From NCBI RefSeq assembly GCF_008042035.1, contig NZ_RDBL01000009.1, positions 1 to 64,000 on the forward strand: a stretch of 64,000 nucleotides of DNA, in the 5' to 3' direction. The stretch is from Streptomyces sp. col6. Its GTDB lineage: Bacteria; Actinomycetota; Actinomycetes; Streptomycetales; Streptomycetaceae. Positions 17,185-24,687 of the stretch are shown one piece after another (positions within the stretch are counted from its first letter, which is position 1; every line of letters starts with the position of its first letter). The position numbers were made by a program, and so were the translations under genes. The notes under the pieces were generated by a model, which was not told where the DNA came from, did no database searches, and worked only from the letters and a program-made list of their open reading frames with translations.

Positions 17185-18057
17185 CTACGCGTCCAGCGCG
17201 TCCGCCACCAGCTCCAGGAACCGGGCGTGGGCATGCGCGCTGCACACCGGCTCCGGGTTCCACGGGACCACCCGGGCGGCTCCGGCGACCGCCGCCCAGC
17301 CGGCGTTGTCGCGCAGCTCGTCCAGCGGTGTGGCGTTGACCCGGACATCGGCGAGGACGACGTCCGGGCGCAGGCCGCCGGCCTCGGCATAGGCGGTCGT
17401 GGACCAGTTGGCTCCGGGGCCTTCCGCCGGCTCCAGGAGGTCGACGCCCAGGTCGGCGAGGACGCGCAGTTCGGGCCACATGCGGGGGCGGGCGAGATGG
17501 GCCTGCTCCTGGCCGGCCGGTGACAGGGCGAGAACCCTCGCGCGGTCCGGGCCGGCGGTGAGCGCGCGCAGCCGGGACCGCGCGGCGTCCAGTTCCGCGG
17601 TCGCCGCCGCGGGCTCCTCGGCGCCGAGCGAACGGGCCAGCTCCGCGAACCGGTCGCCGATCTCGGCGAGGGTCCGCGCCTGGCCCACGTCGATGACGAC
17701 GACCGGGACGCGGCCCTCCAGGTGCTTGGCCGTCTCCGGGTCGAGGCCGTACACCTGGCCACCGCCGTAGCTGACCGCGACGACGAGGTCCGGTGCGCAG
17801 GCCAGCAGGGCATCCTCGTCCAGGGTGGTGCCCGCACCGGCGTACGCGATCCCGTCCAGGGGCAGTGACCCGGTCTTCGCGAGGTCGGGCGCGGCCGGGT
17901 CGTCGTGGCCGGAGCCGAAGAGCCCGGCCGGGCGTATCCCGTGGTCCCACAGGGTCGCCCCGGCCTGGATGTACGCGAGCACCCGCTGCGGGCGCTCCCC
18001 GGTTGCCGACAACTGCCCCCGGTCGTCGGTGAATTGCCACTCGGTCCGCTCGTTCAC
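17185..18057 (-). CDS. Periplasmic-binding-type (siderophore/cobalamin class) protein lacking a signal peptide
   Basis: 290 aa from GTG 18057, with GGAGG 8-9 bases upstream. Class III substrate-binding fold: PQRVLAYIQAGATLWDHGIRP near the start, LDEDALLACAPDLVVAVSYGG, then two alpha/beta lobes. The protein starts VNERTEWQFTDDRG with no hydrophobic helix and no lipobox, and the upstream in-frame extension to 18135 does not supply one. It therefore appears cytoplasmic. No permease or ATPase is adjacent. It could act as a sensor, a storage or trafficking protein, or an enzyme-like derivative. Confidence 0.8.
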   Translation of the reverse strand: MNERTEWQFTDDRGQLSATGERPQRVLAYIQAGATLWDHGIRPAGLFGSGHDDPAAPDLAKTGSLPLDGIAYAGAGTTLDEDALLACAPDLVVAVSYGGGQVYGLDPETAKHLEGRVPVVVIDVGQARTLAEIGDRFAELARSLGAEEPAAATAELDAARSRLRALTAGPDRARVLALSPAGQEQAHLARPRMWPELRVLADLGVDLLEPAEGPGANWSTTAYAEAGGLRPDVVLADVRVNATPLDELRDNAGWAAVAGAARVVPWNPEPVCSAHAHARFLELVADALDA

Positions 18058-18176
18058 GTCACACGCCTCCCACCCGGACCCGCCGCCCGGCCGGCGGCGG
18101 TCGACGAGTACCTGCCCAGCAAATGCGGGCGGCACCCGCCGGGGCGGAATCCCGCCGGAGACGGACGGGAGGCAGG

Positions 18177-18803
18177 CTAGAGATCCGGCCGGGTACCGCG
18201 TACGAGGTAGGTGACCGGGCCCGGGTCCGGGACGGCGGTCTCGGTGAAGCCGAGCCGGTCGTAGAAGGCCCTGGCCGGGGTGTTGGAGGTGAGCATGGAG
18301 AGGTGGACGCCCTGGACGCCCCGGGCGTCGAGCGCCGCGAGGAAGGTGTTCATCAGCACCCTCCCGTACCCCTTGCGCTGCCAGTCGGGCAGCAGGTCGA
18401 TGTGCAGGTGGGCGGGGTGGTCCGCGAGTTCGGGCAGGACCATGCGCTCCGGGTCGTGCAGGAGGGTGGTCATCTCGTCGCTGGGGCTCTGCGGCGGACC
18501 ATCGGGGAGCGGGTAGCGGTCGGCGACCAGCGGCAGCCAGCGCTCGCGGAACTCCTTGACGAAGCGCGGGGTGTCGGCGGTCCCGAGGATGTAGCCGACC
18601 GGGCGGCCCGTGCCGTCGTCGAGGACGAAGGTCAGCTCGGGTTCCAGGTATGCGTACGGCGTGGCGAAGATGGCCGGCACCAGCTCGTGGTCCGGGTAGA
18701 GGTCCCGGGCGTCGCTGCCGCCGGCGGCGGTGCGTATGCAGATGTCCGAGAGGGCGGCGCTGTCGTCGGGTCGGTAGGCCCGTGGGCCGGGAAGGATCGT
18801 CAC
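18177..18803 (-). CDS. GNAT acetyltransferase, O-GlcNAcase-associated type
   Basis: 208 aa from GTG 18803 (begins V/M-TILPGPRAYRPDD). GNAT fold with an acetyl-CoA loop in the DWQRKGYGRVLMNTF segment and the SNTPARAFYDRLGF end motif. The long middle insert (FVKEFRERWLPLVADRYP) and overall layout resemble the acetyltransferase-like domain found next to O-GlcNAcase in eukaryotic OGA and in stand-alone Streptomyces homologues (recalled, unverified). A LacI-type palindrome lies 20 bases upstream at 18823-18836, suggesting sugar-dependent control. Confidence 0.85.
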   Translation of the reverse strand: MTILPGPRAYRPDDSAALSDICIRTAAGGSDARDLYPDHELVPAIFATPYAYLEPELTFVLDDGTGRPVGYILGTADTPRFVKEFRERWLPLVADRYPLPDGPPQSPSDEMTTLLHDPERMVLPELADHPAHLHIDLLPDWQRKGYGRVLMNTFLAALDARGVQGVHLSMLTSNTPARAFYDRLGFTETAVPDPGPVTYLVRGTRPDL

Positions 18804-18822
18804 GGGCTCATCCTGCCGACTC

Positions 18823-18836
18823 TGAGAGCGCTCCCA
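18823..18836. promoter_or_regulatory. LacI/CebR-like operator
   Basis: TGAGAGCGCTCCCA differs at one position from the palindrome TGGGAGCGCTCCCA, the operator known for the cellobiose regulator CebR and related LacI repressors in Streptomyces. It sits between the GNAT start (18803) and the cupin stop (18848), a natural repressor position for the GNAT gene. No LacI-family gene lies in the window, so the regulator would act in trans. Confidence 0.6.
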
Positions 18837-18847
18837 CAAGAGTGGTC

Positions 18848-19174
18848 TCAGGGGTTGACGGCCGTGAGGAGGACGACGGCGTCCTCCAGGGCGAGCAGTC
18901 CGTGCCGCTCCTGCGGGATCGGGTGCAGCCGTCCGGGTGTCAGTTCCACGTCGCCGGACGCGGCGGTGAGGCGGACGGAGCCGCGCAGGACCTGGAGCGA
19001 GGCGGCGGGCGGGGCGTTGTGCTCGTCCAGCGCGGAGCCCGACGTGAGGGCGATGACGGTCTGCCGCAGCGGGTCCTGGTGGAGCAGGAGGTGGGCGCTG
19101 CGGCCGTGCGGGGCTTCGCGGGCGGCGGCCAGGTGCTCGGCGGCGAGGGCATTCAGATCGTTCGGAGCGTCCAT
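18848..19174 (-). CDS. Cupin domain protein
   Basis: 108 aa from ATG 19174 (MDAPNDLNALAAEHL). A single small beta-barrel: LRGSVRLTAASGDVELTPGRLHPIPQERHGLLALEDAVVLL is a cupin 2-type strand pattern with the late PxxxxH metal-ligand region. Residues of the first cupin motif are poorly conserved, so metal binding is uncertain. Probably a small sensor or isomerase-like protein of unknown role. It is 45 bp upstream of the GNAT gene, but the operator-like palindrome in that gap suggests separate control. Confidence 0.75.
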   Translation of the reverse strand: MDAPNDLNALAAEHLAAAREAPHGRSAHLLLHQDPLRQTVIALTSGSALDEHNAPPAASLQVLRGSVRLTAASGDVELTPGRLHPIPQERHGLLALEDAVVLLTAVNP

Positions 19175-19218
19175 ATGCCCACTGTGCCGCAGCCCCCGCC
19201 CGCCCGCGAACCTGCCGC

Positions 19219-19254
19219 ACGGGCCCGGTCGCGCTCCCACGCGGCCGGGCCCGT
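19219..19254. terminator. Stem-loop after the alpha-glucosidase operon
   Basis: ACGGGCCCGG (19219-19228) pairs perfectly with CCGGGCCCGT (19245-19254) across a 16-base loop. It lies between the GH13 stop (19287) and the cupin start (19174) and is likely the terminator of the sugar ABC operon. Confidence 0.65.
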
Positions 19255-19286
19255 CCGCCGCCACCGCCGTGCGGCCGGTGGCGTCG

Positions 19287-20912
19287 TCAGGCGCGCAGCC
19301 ACACCGCCGTGTCCTGCGGGAGGCGGCCGGTCTCGTCCAGGGGCGCGCTGGTGAGCAGCACCACGCTGTGCGGAGGCAGGTCCGCGGGCTCGGCGGCCAG
19401 GTTGACGACGCACAGGAGTCCGTCGGTCCGGGCGAAGGCGAGTACCCCGGGTGCGGCGTCCAGCCAGGTCAGCCGCTGGATGCCGGGCTCCCCCTCCGTA
19501 CCGAAGCCCGGCTCGGTGCGCCGCAGCCGCAGGGCCTCGCGGTAGAGGCTGAGCATGGAGCCGGGGTCGCCGTTCTGGATGTCGGCGGCGTACCCGGACC
19601 AGCCGTCCGGCTGCGGGAGCCACGGTTCCGCGGTAGCACCGAATCCGGCGTACGGCTCGCCCGCCGCCCAGGGCATGGGCACGCGGCAGCCGTCCCGGCC
19701 CGGGTCGGTGCCGTTCTTGCGGAAGTGCATCGGGTCCTGGATGCGGTCCAGCGGGATGTCGGCCTCGGGCAGCCCGAGTTCTTCACCCTGGTAGAGGTAG
19801 GCGGCGCCGGGCAGGGCGAGCGACAGCAGGGCGGCGGCGCGGGCCCGGCGGGTGCCGAGGGCCAGGTCGGTGGGGGTGCCGAAGGCCTTGGCCGCGAAGT
19901 CGAACCCGGTCTCCTCGCGGCCGTAGCGGGTGACGGTCCTGGTCACGTCGTGGTTGCAGAGCACCCAGGTGGCTGGGGCGCCGACCGAGGCGTGCTCGGC
20001 GAGGGTGTCGTCGATGGCGCCGCGCAGCTTCTCCGGCTCCCAGGGGCAGGCGAGGAAGTTGAAGTTGAAGGCGGTGTGCAGCTCGTCGGGGCGCAGGTAG
20101 CGGGCGAAGCGCTCGGTGTCGGGGAGCCACACTTCACCGACGAAGACGCCGCCGTACTCGTCGGCGATGGCGCGCCAGGAGCGGTAGATGTCGTGGAGTT
20201 CGTCGCGGTCGACGAAGGGGTGCGGGTCGGTGCCGATGACGAAGTCGGGCAGTGCCGGGTCCTTGGCGAGCAGGGCGGCGGAGTCGATGCGTACGCCGGC
20301 GACGCCGCGTTCGAACCAGAAGCGCAGCACGTCCTCGTGTTCGCGGCGGACGGCGGGGTGGGCCCAGTTGAGGTCGGGCTGCTGGGTGGCGAAGAGGTGG
20401 AGGTACCACTCGCCGTCGTCGAGCCGGGTCCAGGGGGTGCCGCCGAATTCGGAGACCCAGTCGTTGGGCGGGATCTCGCCGTTGGCGCCACGGCCCTTGC
20501 GGAAGTGGAAGAGGTCGCGCTCGGGGCTGCCGGAGCCCGCTTCGAGGGCGGCGCGGAACCAGGCGTGCTGGTCGGAGACGTGGTTGGGCACGATGTCGAC
20601 GATGGTGCGGATGCCCAGTTCGCCGGCCTCGGCGATGAGCTTCTCGGCTTCGGCGAGGGTGCCGAAGGCGGGGTCGATCGTGCGGTAGTCGGCCACGTCG
20701 TAGCCGCCGTCGGCCAGCGGCGAGAGGTACCAGGGGGTGAACCAGAGGGCGTCCACGCCCAGTTCGACGAGGTAGGGCAGCCTGGCCCGTACCCCTGCCA
20801 GATCGCCGGTGCCGTCGCCGTCGCCGTCGGCGAAGCTGCGTACGTAGATCTGGTAGATGGCGGCGTCGCGCCACCAGGGTGCGGTGGCCTCGGACGGACG
20901 GTTGGCTGCCAC
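19287..20912 (-). CDS. Intracellular alpha-glucosidase, GH13
   Basis: 541 aa from GTG 20912, with the RBS GAAAGGAA. No signal peptide. GH13 (beta/alpha)8 motifs are complete: DIVPNHVSD (region I), GVRIDSAALL with nucleophile Asp210, VGEVWLPD with acid/base Glu260, and LCNHDVTRT with Asp322. The pattern fits oligo-1,6-/alpha-glucosidases that release glucose from imported oligosaccharides. It is the last gene of a binding protein-permease-permease-hydrolase operon, so it should act on what the importer brings in. Bond preference (alpha-1,4, -1,6 or -1,3) cannot be read from these motifs. Confidence 0.93.
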   Translation of the reverse strand: MAANRPSEATAPWWRDAAIYQIYVRSFADGDGDGTGDLAGVRARLPYLVELGVDALWFTPWYLSPLADGGYDVADYRTIDPAFGTLAEAEKLIAEAGELGIRTIVDIVPNHVSDQHAWFRAALEAGSGSPERDLFHFRKGRGANGEIPPNDWVSEFGGTPWTRLDDGEWYLHLFATQQPDLNWAHPAVRREHEDVLRFWFERGVAGVRIDSAALLAKDPALPDFVIGTDPHPFVDRDELHDIYRSWRAIADEYGGVFVGEVWLPDTERFARYLRPDELHTAFNFNFLACPWEPEKLRGAIDDTLAEHASVGAPATWVLCNHDVTRTVTRYGREETGFDFAAKAFGTPTDLALGTRRARAAALLSLALPGAAYLYQGEELGLPEADIPLDRIQDPMHFRKNGTDPGRDGCRVPMPWAAGEPYAGFGATAEPWLPQPDGWSGYAADIQNGDPGSMLSLYREALRLRRTEPGFGTEGEPGIQRLTWLDAAPGVLAFARTDGLLCVVNLAAEPADLPPHSVVLLTSAPLDETGRLPQDTAVWLRA

Positions 20913-20937
20913 GTGGCGTTCCTTTCGGGCAGGTGGG

Positions 20938-20990
20938 ACTCCGCCGCCGGCCCGGCAGGCGGGGCAGGATGGGTGGGCCGGCGGCGGAGT
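20938..20990 (-). promoter_or_regulatory. Intercistronic stem-loop
   Basis: A perfect 16-bp stem (20938-20953 with 20975-20990; left arm ACTCCGCCGCCGGCCC) in the 110-bp gap between the second permease gene and the GH13 gene. Likely an mRNA processing/stability element or partial terminator that lowers hydrolase expression. Confidence 0.6.
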
Positions 20991-21022
20991 GCTGAGGGGA
21001 AGGCGGCTGCGGAGGGCGGGTG

Positions 21023-21982
21023 TCAGCCCTTGAGGCCGCCCGCGGTGAGACCGCTCATGATGTTGCGCTGGAAGAGCAGGAAGATCAGCAGTGTCGGGAT
21101 CGACGCGATGGTGAGTGCGGCGATGAGCACGTTCTCCGGGACACCGCTGGCCAGGGAGTAGATGCCCACGTTGAGGGTCTGCTTGCCCGGGTCGGGCAGC
21201 GTGAGCATCGGCCAGAGGAAGTCCTTCCACACGCCGACGACGGCGAAGATGGAGACGACTCCGAGGATCGGCCGGGAGATGGGCAGGATGATCGAGCGCA
21301 GAGTGCGCAGGGGTGAGGCGCCGTCCATGGCCGCGGCGTCGAGGAGTTCGCCCGGGATGGAGTCGAAGAACCGCTTCAGCAGGAAGATGTTGAACGCGTT
21401 GGTGACCGACGGCAGCCAGATCGCCCAGGGCGAGTTGACGAGGTTGCGCTGGATCAGGGGCACGTCGAGCACCGTGAGGTACTGCGGGACGACGAGCACG
21501 GTGGCCGGGATCATCAGGGTGGCCAGCATCATGCCGAGGATGACCTTGCCGAAGATGGGCCGCAGCTTGGACAGCGAGTAGGCCGCGGCCACGTCGAAGA
21601 TCAGCTGGAAGGCGAGCGCGCCGAAGGCGTAGTACAGGGTGTTGAACAGCAGCTTGGACAGGTCCATGACGGTCCATGCCTGGCTGTAGTTCTCGGTGTG
21701 GAGGGAGCTGGGGAAGGCCGTGGGCGGGCTCTGCACCACCTCCTGGGTGGTCTTCAGACCGCCGGTGACCATCCAGTACAGGGGGCCCAGGAAGACCGCC
21801 GTGAACAGGACCATCACCAGGCCGAAGACGATCCAGTAGACCGCCTTGCCGCGGGGGCGGCCGAGCTGGGCCGGCGAGATCAGGGTGCGCTGGCGGGCGC
21901 GCTCGGCGCCGCCCTCGGACCTGCGCCGTGCGGACTTGCGTGGGGTGCTCCCGCGCCGGGAGACAAGCGTGTTCGATGCCAT
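21023..21982 (-). CDS. Carbohydrate ABC transporter permease (MalG type)
   Basis: 319 aa with a basic N-terminus (residues 1-50) then six membrane helices. The EAA loop that docks the ATPase is present as ELLDAAAMDGASPLRTLRSIILPISRP. Typical CUT1-family inner permease. No ATPase is encoded in this operon; Streptomyces commonly uses the shared multiple-sugar ATPase MsiK encoded elsewhere. It lies 15 bp downstream of the partner permease. Confidence 0.93.
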   Translation of the reverse strand: MASNTLVSRRGSTPRKSARRRSEGGAERARQRTLISPAQLGRPRGKAVYWIVFGLVMVLFTAVFLGPLYWMVTGGLKTTQEVVQSPPTAFPSSLHTENYSQAWTVMDLSKLLFNTLYYAFGALAFQLIFDVAAAYSLSKLRPIFGKVILGMMLATLMIPATVLVVPQYLTVLDVPLIQRNLVNSPWAIWLPSVTNAFNIFLLKRFFDSIPGELLDAAAMDGASPLRTLRSIILPISRPILGVVSIFAVVGVWKDFLWPMLTLPDPGKQTLNVGIYSLASGVPENVLIAALTIASIPTLLIFLLFQRNIMSGLTAGGLKG

Positions 21983-21997
21983 GGTCGTGCTCCCGTC

Positions 21998-22957
21998 CTA
22001 GTCTTCGCTGCTGCGGCTCAGTCGTACGTACACCGCGGAGAATCCCGCGAGGACGACGAGCAGGACGAGGCCGAGTGCCGCCGCGCTGCCGTAGTTGTTG
22101 AAGTTGAAGGCGTACTGGTAGATGAGGTAGACGACGGTGGTGGTGGAGCCCTCGGGTCCGGCGCCGTTGGTGAGCAGGAACGGCTCGGTGAAGACCTGCA
22201 TCGTCGCGATGATCTGCATGAGCAGCAGGAGCGAGAGGATGAGGCGGGTCTGCGGGATGGTGACGTGCCAGATCTTGCGCAGCAGCCCCGCGCCGTCGAG
22301 TTCGGCGGCCTCGTACAGCTCGCCGGGGATGCCCTGGAGCGCGGCGAGGTAGATGAGGGTGGCGCCGCCCATGTTCATCCAGGTCGCCGCGATGACGACG
22401 GAGAGCATGGAGGTGCTGGTGTCCTGGAGCCACTGCTGTTCGGGCAGGTGGAAGATGCCCAGGATGCGGTTGAAGAGGCCGTAGCCGGGGTCGTAGAAGT
22501 ACTTGAAGAGCAGGACCGAGGCGACCGGCGGCAGCATCACGGGGAGGTAGACGAGCAGCCGCAGGTATCCCTGGCCGTGCCGGAACTCGTTGAGCACCAC
22601 GGCGACGGCGAACGGGACGACGAAGCCGAGGAGCAGGGCGAGCACCGTGAACAGGAGGGTGTTGCGCCAGGCCTGCCAGAAGGCCGGGTCGTTGAAGACG
22701 TACGTGAGGTTGGACCAGCCGGCCCAGGTGGTGGTGCCGTCCTCGTTCTTCTGGAAGGCCAGGATGAATTCCCGGACCATCGGATACCAGGAGAAGAGCG
22801 AGAAGCAGAGCACCGCTCCGATCAGGAAGCCGTGCGCCGAGATGTTGCGGCGCAGGGCGCGCAGGAACTCCTCGCGGGCGGAGTCCGGGCGGGCGGTGCC
22901 TGGGTGTCCTGGGCGAGGCCTGGTCGCCTTGCGGGGGGACAGGGTTGGGGCCGACAT
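21998..22957 (-). CDS. Sugar ABC transporter permease (MalF type)
   Basis: 319 aa, six membrane helices and the EAA motif ELYEAAELDGAGLLRKIWHVTIPQ. It is the usual partner of the downstream MalG-type permease in a CUT1 oligosaccharide importer. Start at ATG 22957 has the RBS GAGGAGAC. Gene order with the binding protein upstream is canonical. Confidence 0.93.
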   Translation of the reverse strand: MSAPTLSPRKATRPRPGHPGTARPDSAREEFLRALRRNISAHGFLIGAVLCFSLFSWYPMVREFILAFQKNEDGTTTWAGWSNLTYVFNDPAFWQAWRNTLLFTVLALLLGFVVPFAVAVVLNEFRHGQGYLRLLVYLPVMLPPVASVLLFKYFYDPGYGLFNRILGIFHLPEQQWLQDTSTSMLSVVIAATWMNMGGATLIYLAALQGIPGELYEAAELDGAGLLRKIWHVTIPQTRLILSLLLLMQIIATMQVFTEPFLLTNGAGPEGSTTTVVYLIYQYAFNFNNYGSAAALGLVLLVVLAGFSAVYVRLSRSSED

Positions 22958-23010
22958 GGTGTCTCCTCGGTGCCGGTGTGCTGCGAGCGCGGCAGCGGAC
23001 GGGGGCGGAT

Positions 23011-23041
23011 GCGGGGCCGGGTCCGCGTGACCCGGCCCCGC
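23011..23041 (-). promoter_or_regulatory. Stem-loop between binding protein and permease genes
   Basis: A perfect 13-bp stem: GCGGGGCCGGGTC (23011-23023) with GACCCGGCCCCGC (23029-23041), loop of 5. Such hairpins after the binding-protein gene typically stabilise its mRNA and give it higher expression than the permeases. Confidence 0.65.
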
Positions 23042-23048
23042 GCGTCCG

Positions 23049-24473
23049 TTACTGGTTCGCCAGGACCTGGTTGACCTGCTGCTCGGCGGTGGAGAGCAGC
23101 TTGTCGACGTCGGCGTTCTTGTTGGTCAGGACGCCCGACATCGCGTTGTCGAGGATCTTGTAGATCTCCTGGGCCTTCGGCGGCTCGGCCTTGCCGGGGA
23201 CGGGGTTGTCCATGAAGGCCTTGAAGTTCTCGACGGGCATCGTCGCGTTCTCGGCGCGCGCGGCGTCGTCCTTGGTCTTGCTCTCACCGAGGAAGAAGTT
23301 CGGCTGCGGGAGGCCGACGGGGAGCTTGTCGGCCTTGGTGCGGGCCCAGTCGAACTGGCCCTTGCCGGGGGTGAGGTTCTTGAAGTTGAGCCAGGCGATG
23401 GCGGCCTTGATCTGGTCGGGCGAGCTGCCCTTCTTGATCAGGTAGTTGTTGCCGCCGAAGAGGGTGCCCTTGGCGCCGGGGATCGGGCCCAGGCCGAAGG
23501 TCTCGTACTGGGCGCCGAGCTGCTGCACCATGTAGGCGATGTCGTCGGGGGCGGCGAGGAACATGCCGAGCTTGTCGCTGGCTATCTGCTTCTGGAGGTC
23601 GCCCCACTTGAGCAGCTGGGTCTTGCCCATGCTGTCGTCCTCCCAGCGCATGTCGTGCAGCTGCTGGAGGACCTGCTTGCCGGTCTCGTTGTTGAAGGCG
23701 GCCTTCTTGCCGGAGGCGTCGACGACCTCTCCGCCGAGACCGAACTGGGTGGCGGCGAAGTGCCAGCCGCCGTTGTTGCCGGCGCTGTACTCGCCGTAGC
23801 CCGAGATGCCCTTGCCGAGGCCCGCGATCTTCTTCGCGGCGGCGCGGACCTCGTCCCAGGTGGCCGGCGGGGTGTTCGGGTCGAGACCGGCCTGCTTGAA
23901 CAGCTTCCGGTTGATCATCAGGCCCATGGTGTAGTTGCTGGTCGGCAGGCCGTAGAGCTTGCCGTCCTTGCGGGCCACGTCGACGACCTGGGGCTGGATG
24001 TCCTTCAGCGCGGGGACCGTCTTGTCGGTGACGTACGCGGAGATGTCCTCGGCCCCGTCGTTGTCCAGGACCTGCTGGAGGTCGCTGAAGTAGGCGTAGA
24101 AGACGTCGGGCTGCGACTTCCCCTTCAGCATGGCCGTGAAGCGGGGCGGCTCGTTGCACTGGCCAGGGGTGGACTTCCCGTTGATCGTGACGTTCGGGTA
24201 CTTCTCGTTGAACGTCTTGATGTCCTCCTTCCACTCACGCAGCTCCGCGGCCTTGGCCGCCGGCGGCATGCAGTCGATGGAGATCGTCACCTTGGTCTTC
24301 GGGTCCAGCGGAGCCGAAGGGTCGGACGAACCCTTGGACGAACTGCTCGAGTCGTCGTCCTTGCTGCTGCTCGTGCCGCAGGAGGCGAGCGAGGTCAGGG
24401 CAAGTGCGGTGACAAGGGCAGCCGCGGAGGCACGGCTGATACGGCGTGTGCGGCGCAACCCAGCACTTCTCAT
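23049..24473 (-). CDS. Sugar ABC transporter substrate-binding lipoprotein
   Basis: 474 aa from ATG 24473 (MRSAGLRRTRRISR), with the RBS AAGGGGA; the open frame to 24539 is not supported. Lipoprotein signal with lipobox LASCG at about residues 29-33, followed by a Ser/Asp/Lys-rich linker. The mature part is a CUT1-type solute-binding fold (DIKTFNEKYPNVTINGKST, PDVFYAYFSDLQQ). First gene of the importer operon. Because the hydrolase is an alpha-glucosidase and the neighbouring secreted enzyme is an alpha-1,3-glucanase, the ligand is probably an alpha-gluco-oligosaccharide. Confidence 0.92.
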   Translation of the reverse strand: MRSAGLRRTRRISRASAAALVTALALTSLASCGTSSSKDDDSSSSSKGSSDPSAPLDPKTKVTISIDCMPPAAKAAELREWKEDIKTFNEKYPNVTINGKSTPGQCNEPPRFTAMLKGKSQPDVFYAYFSDLQQVLDNDGAEDISAYVTDKTVPALKDIQPQVVDVARKDGKLYGLPTSNYTMGLMINRKLFKQAGLDPNTPPATWDEVRAAAKKIAGLGKGISGYGEYSAGNNGGWHFAATQFGLGGEVVDASGKKAAFNNETGKQVLQQLHDMRWEDDSMGKTQLLKWGDLQKQIASDKLGMFLAAPDDIAYMVQQLGAQYETFGLGPIPGAKGTLFGGNNYLIKKGSSPDQIKAAIAWLNFKNLTPGKGQFDWARTKADKLPVGLPQPNFFLGESKTKDDAARAENATMPVENFKAFMDNPVPGKAEPPKAQEIYKILDNAMSGVLTNKNADVDKLLSTAEQQVNQVLANQ

Positions 24474-24576
24474 CGATGGTCCCCTTCGGGCATGAGCGTG
24501 GATGGCCCTCGGCCGACTGACTGCCGGGGCGTGGCACACTCAACCAGCGTCGACATGTGAACGCAATATCTCGCGC

Positions 24577-24592
24577 AGTTTTCGTAAAAGTT
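24577..24592. promoter_or_regulatory. Possible LacI-type operator/promoter of the sugar ABC operon
   Basis: AGTTTTCGTAAAAGTT is a partial palindrome with a central CG, about 105 bases upstream of the binding-protein start. It overlaps a plausible promoter on the minus strand (TTTACG and, 17 bases later, a TATT-containing -10). The surrounding block is distinctly AT-rich against the high-GC background. Regulator unknown. Confidence 0.4.
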
Positions 24593-24630
24593 TGACAGCC
24601 ATTCGTACGCCGCATGCGGAACACGGCGTG

Positions 24631-24680
24631 CGCACAGCACGGGGCGCCGCCCGGCGGACCGGACGGCGCCCCTGTGTGCG
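24631..24680. terminator. Hairpin downstream of the GH87 gene
   Basis: CGCACAGCACGGGGCGCCG pairs, with a small bulge, with CGGCGCCCCTGTGTGCG. It lies immediately after the GH87 stop (24688) on the transcribed strand, a likely intrinsic terminator separating it from the downstream ABC operon. Confidence 0.6.
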
Positions 24681-24687
24681 GTGGTTG

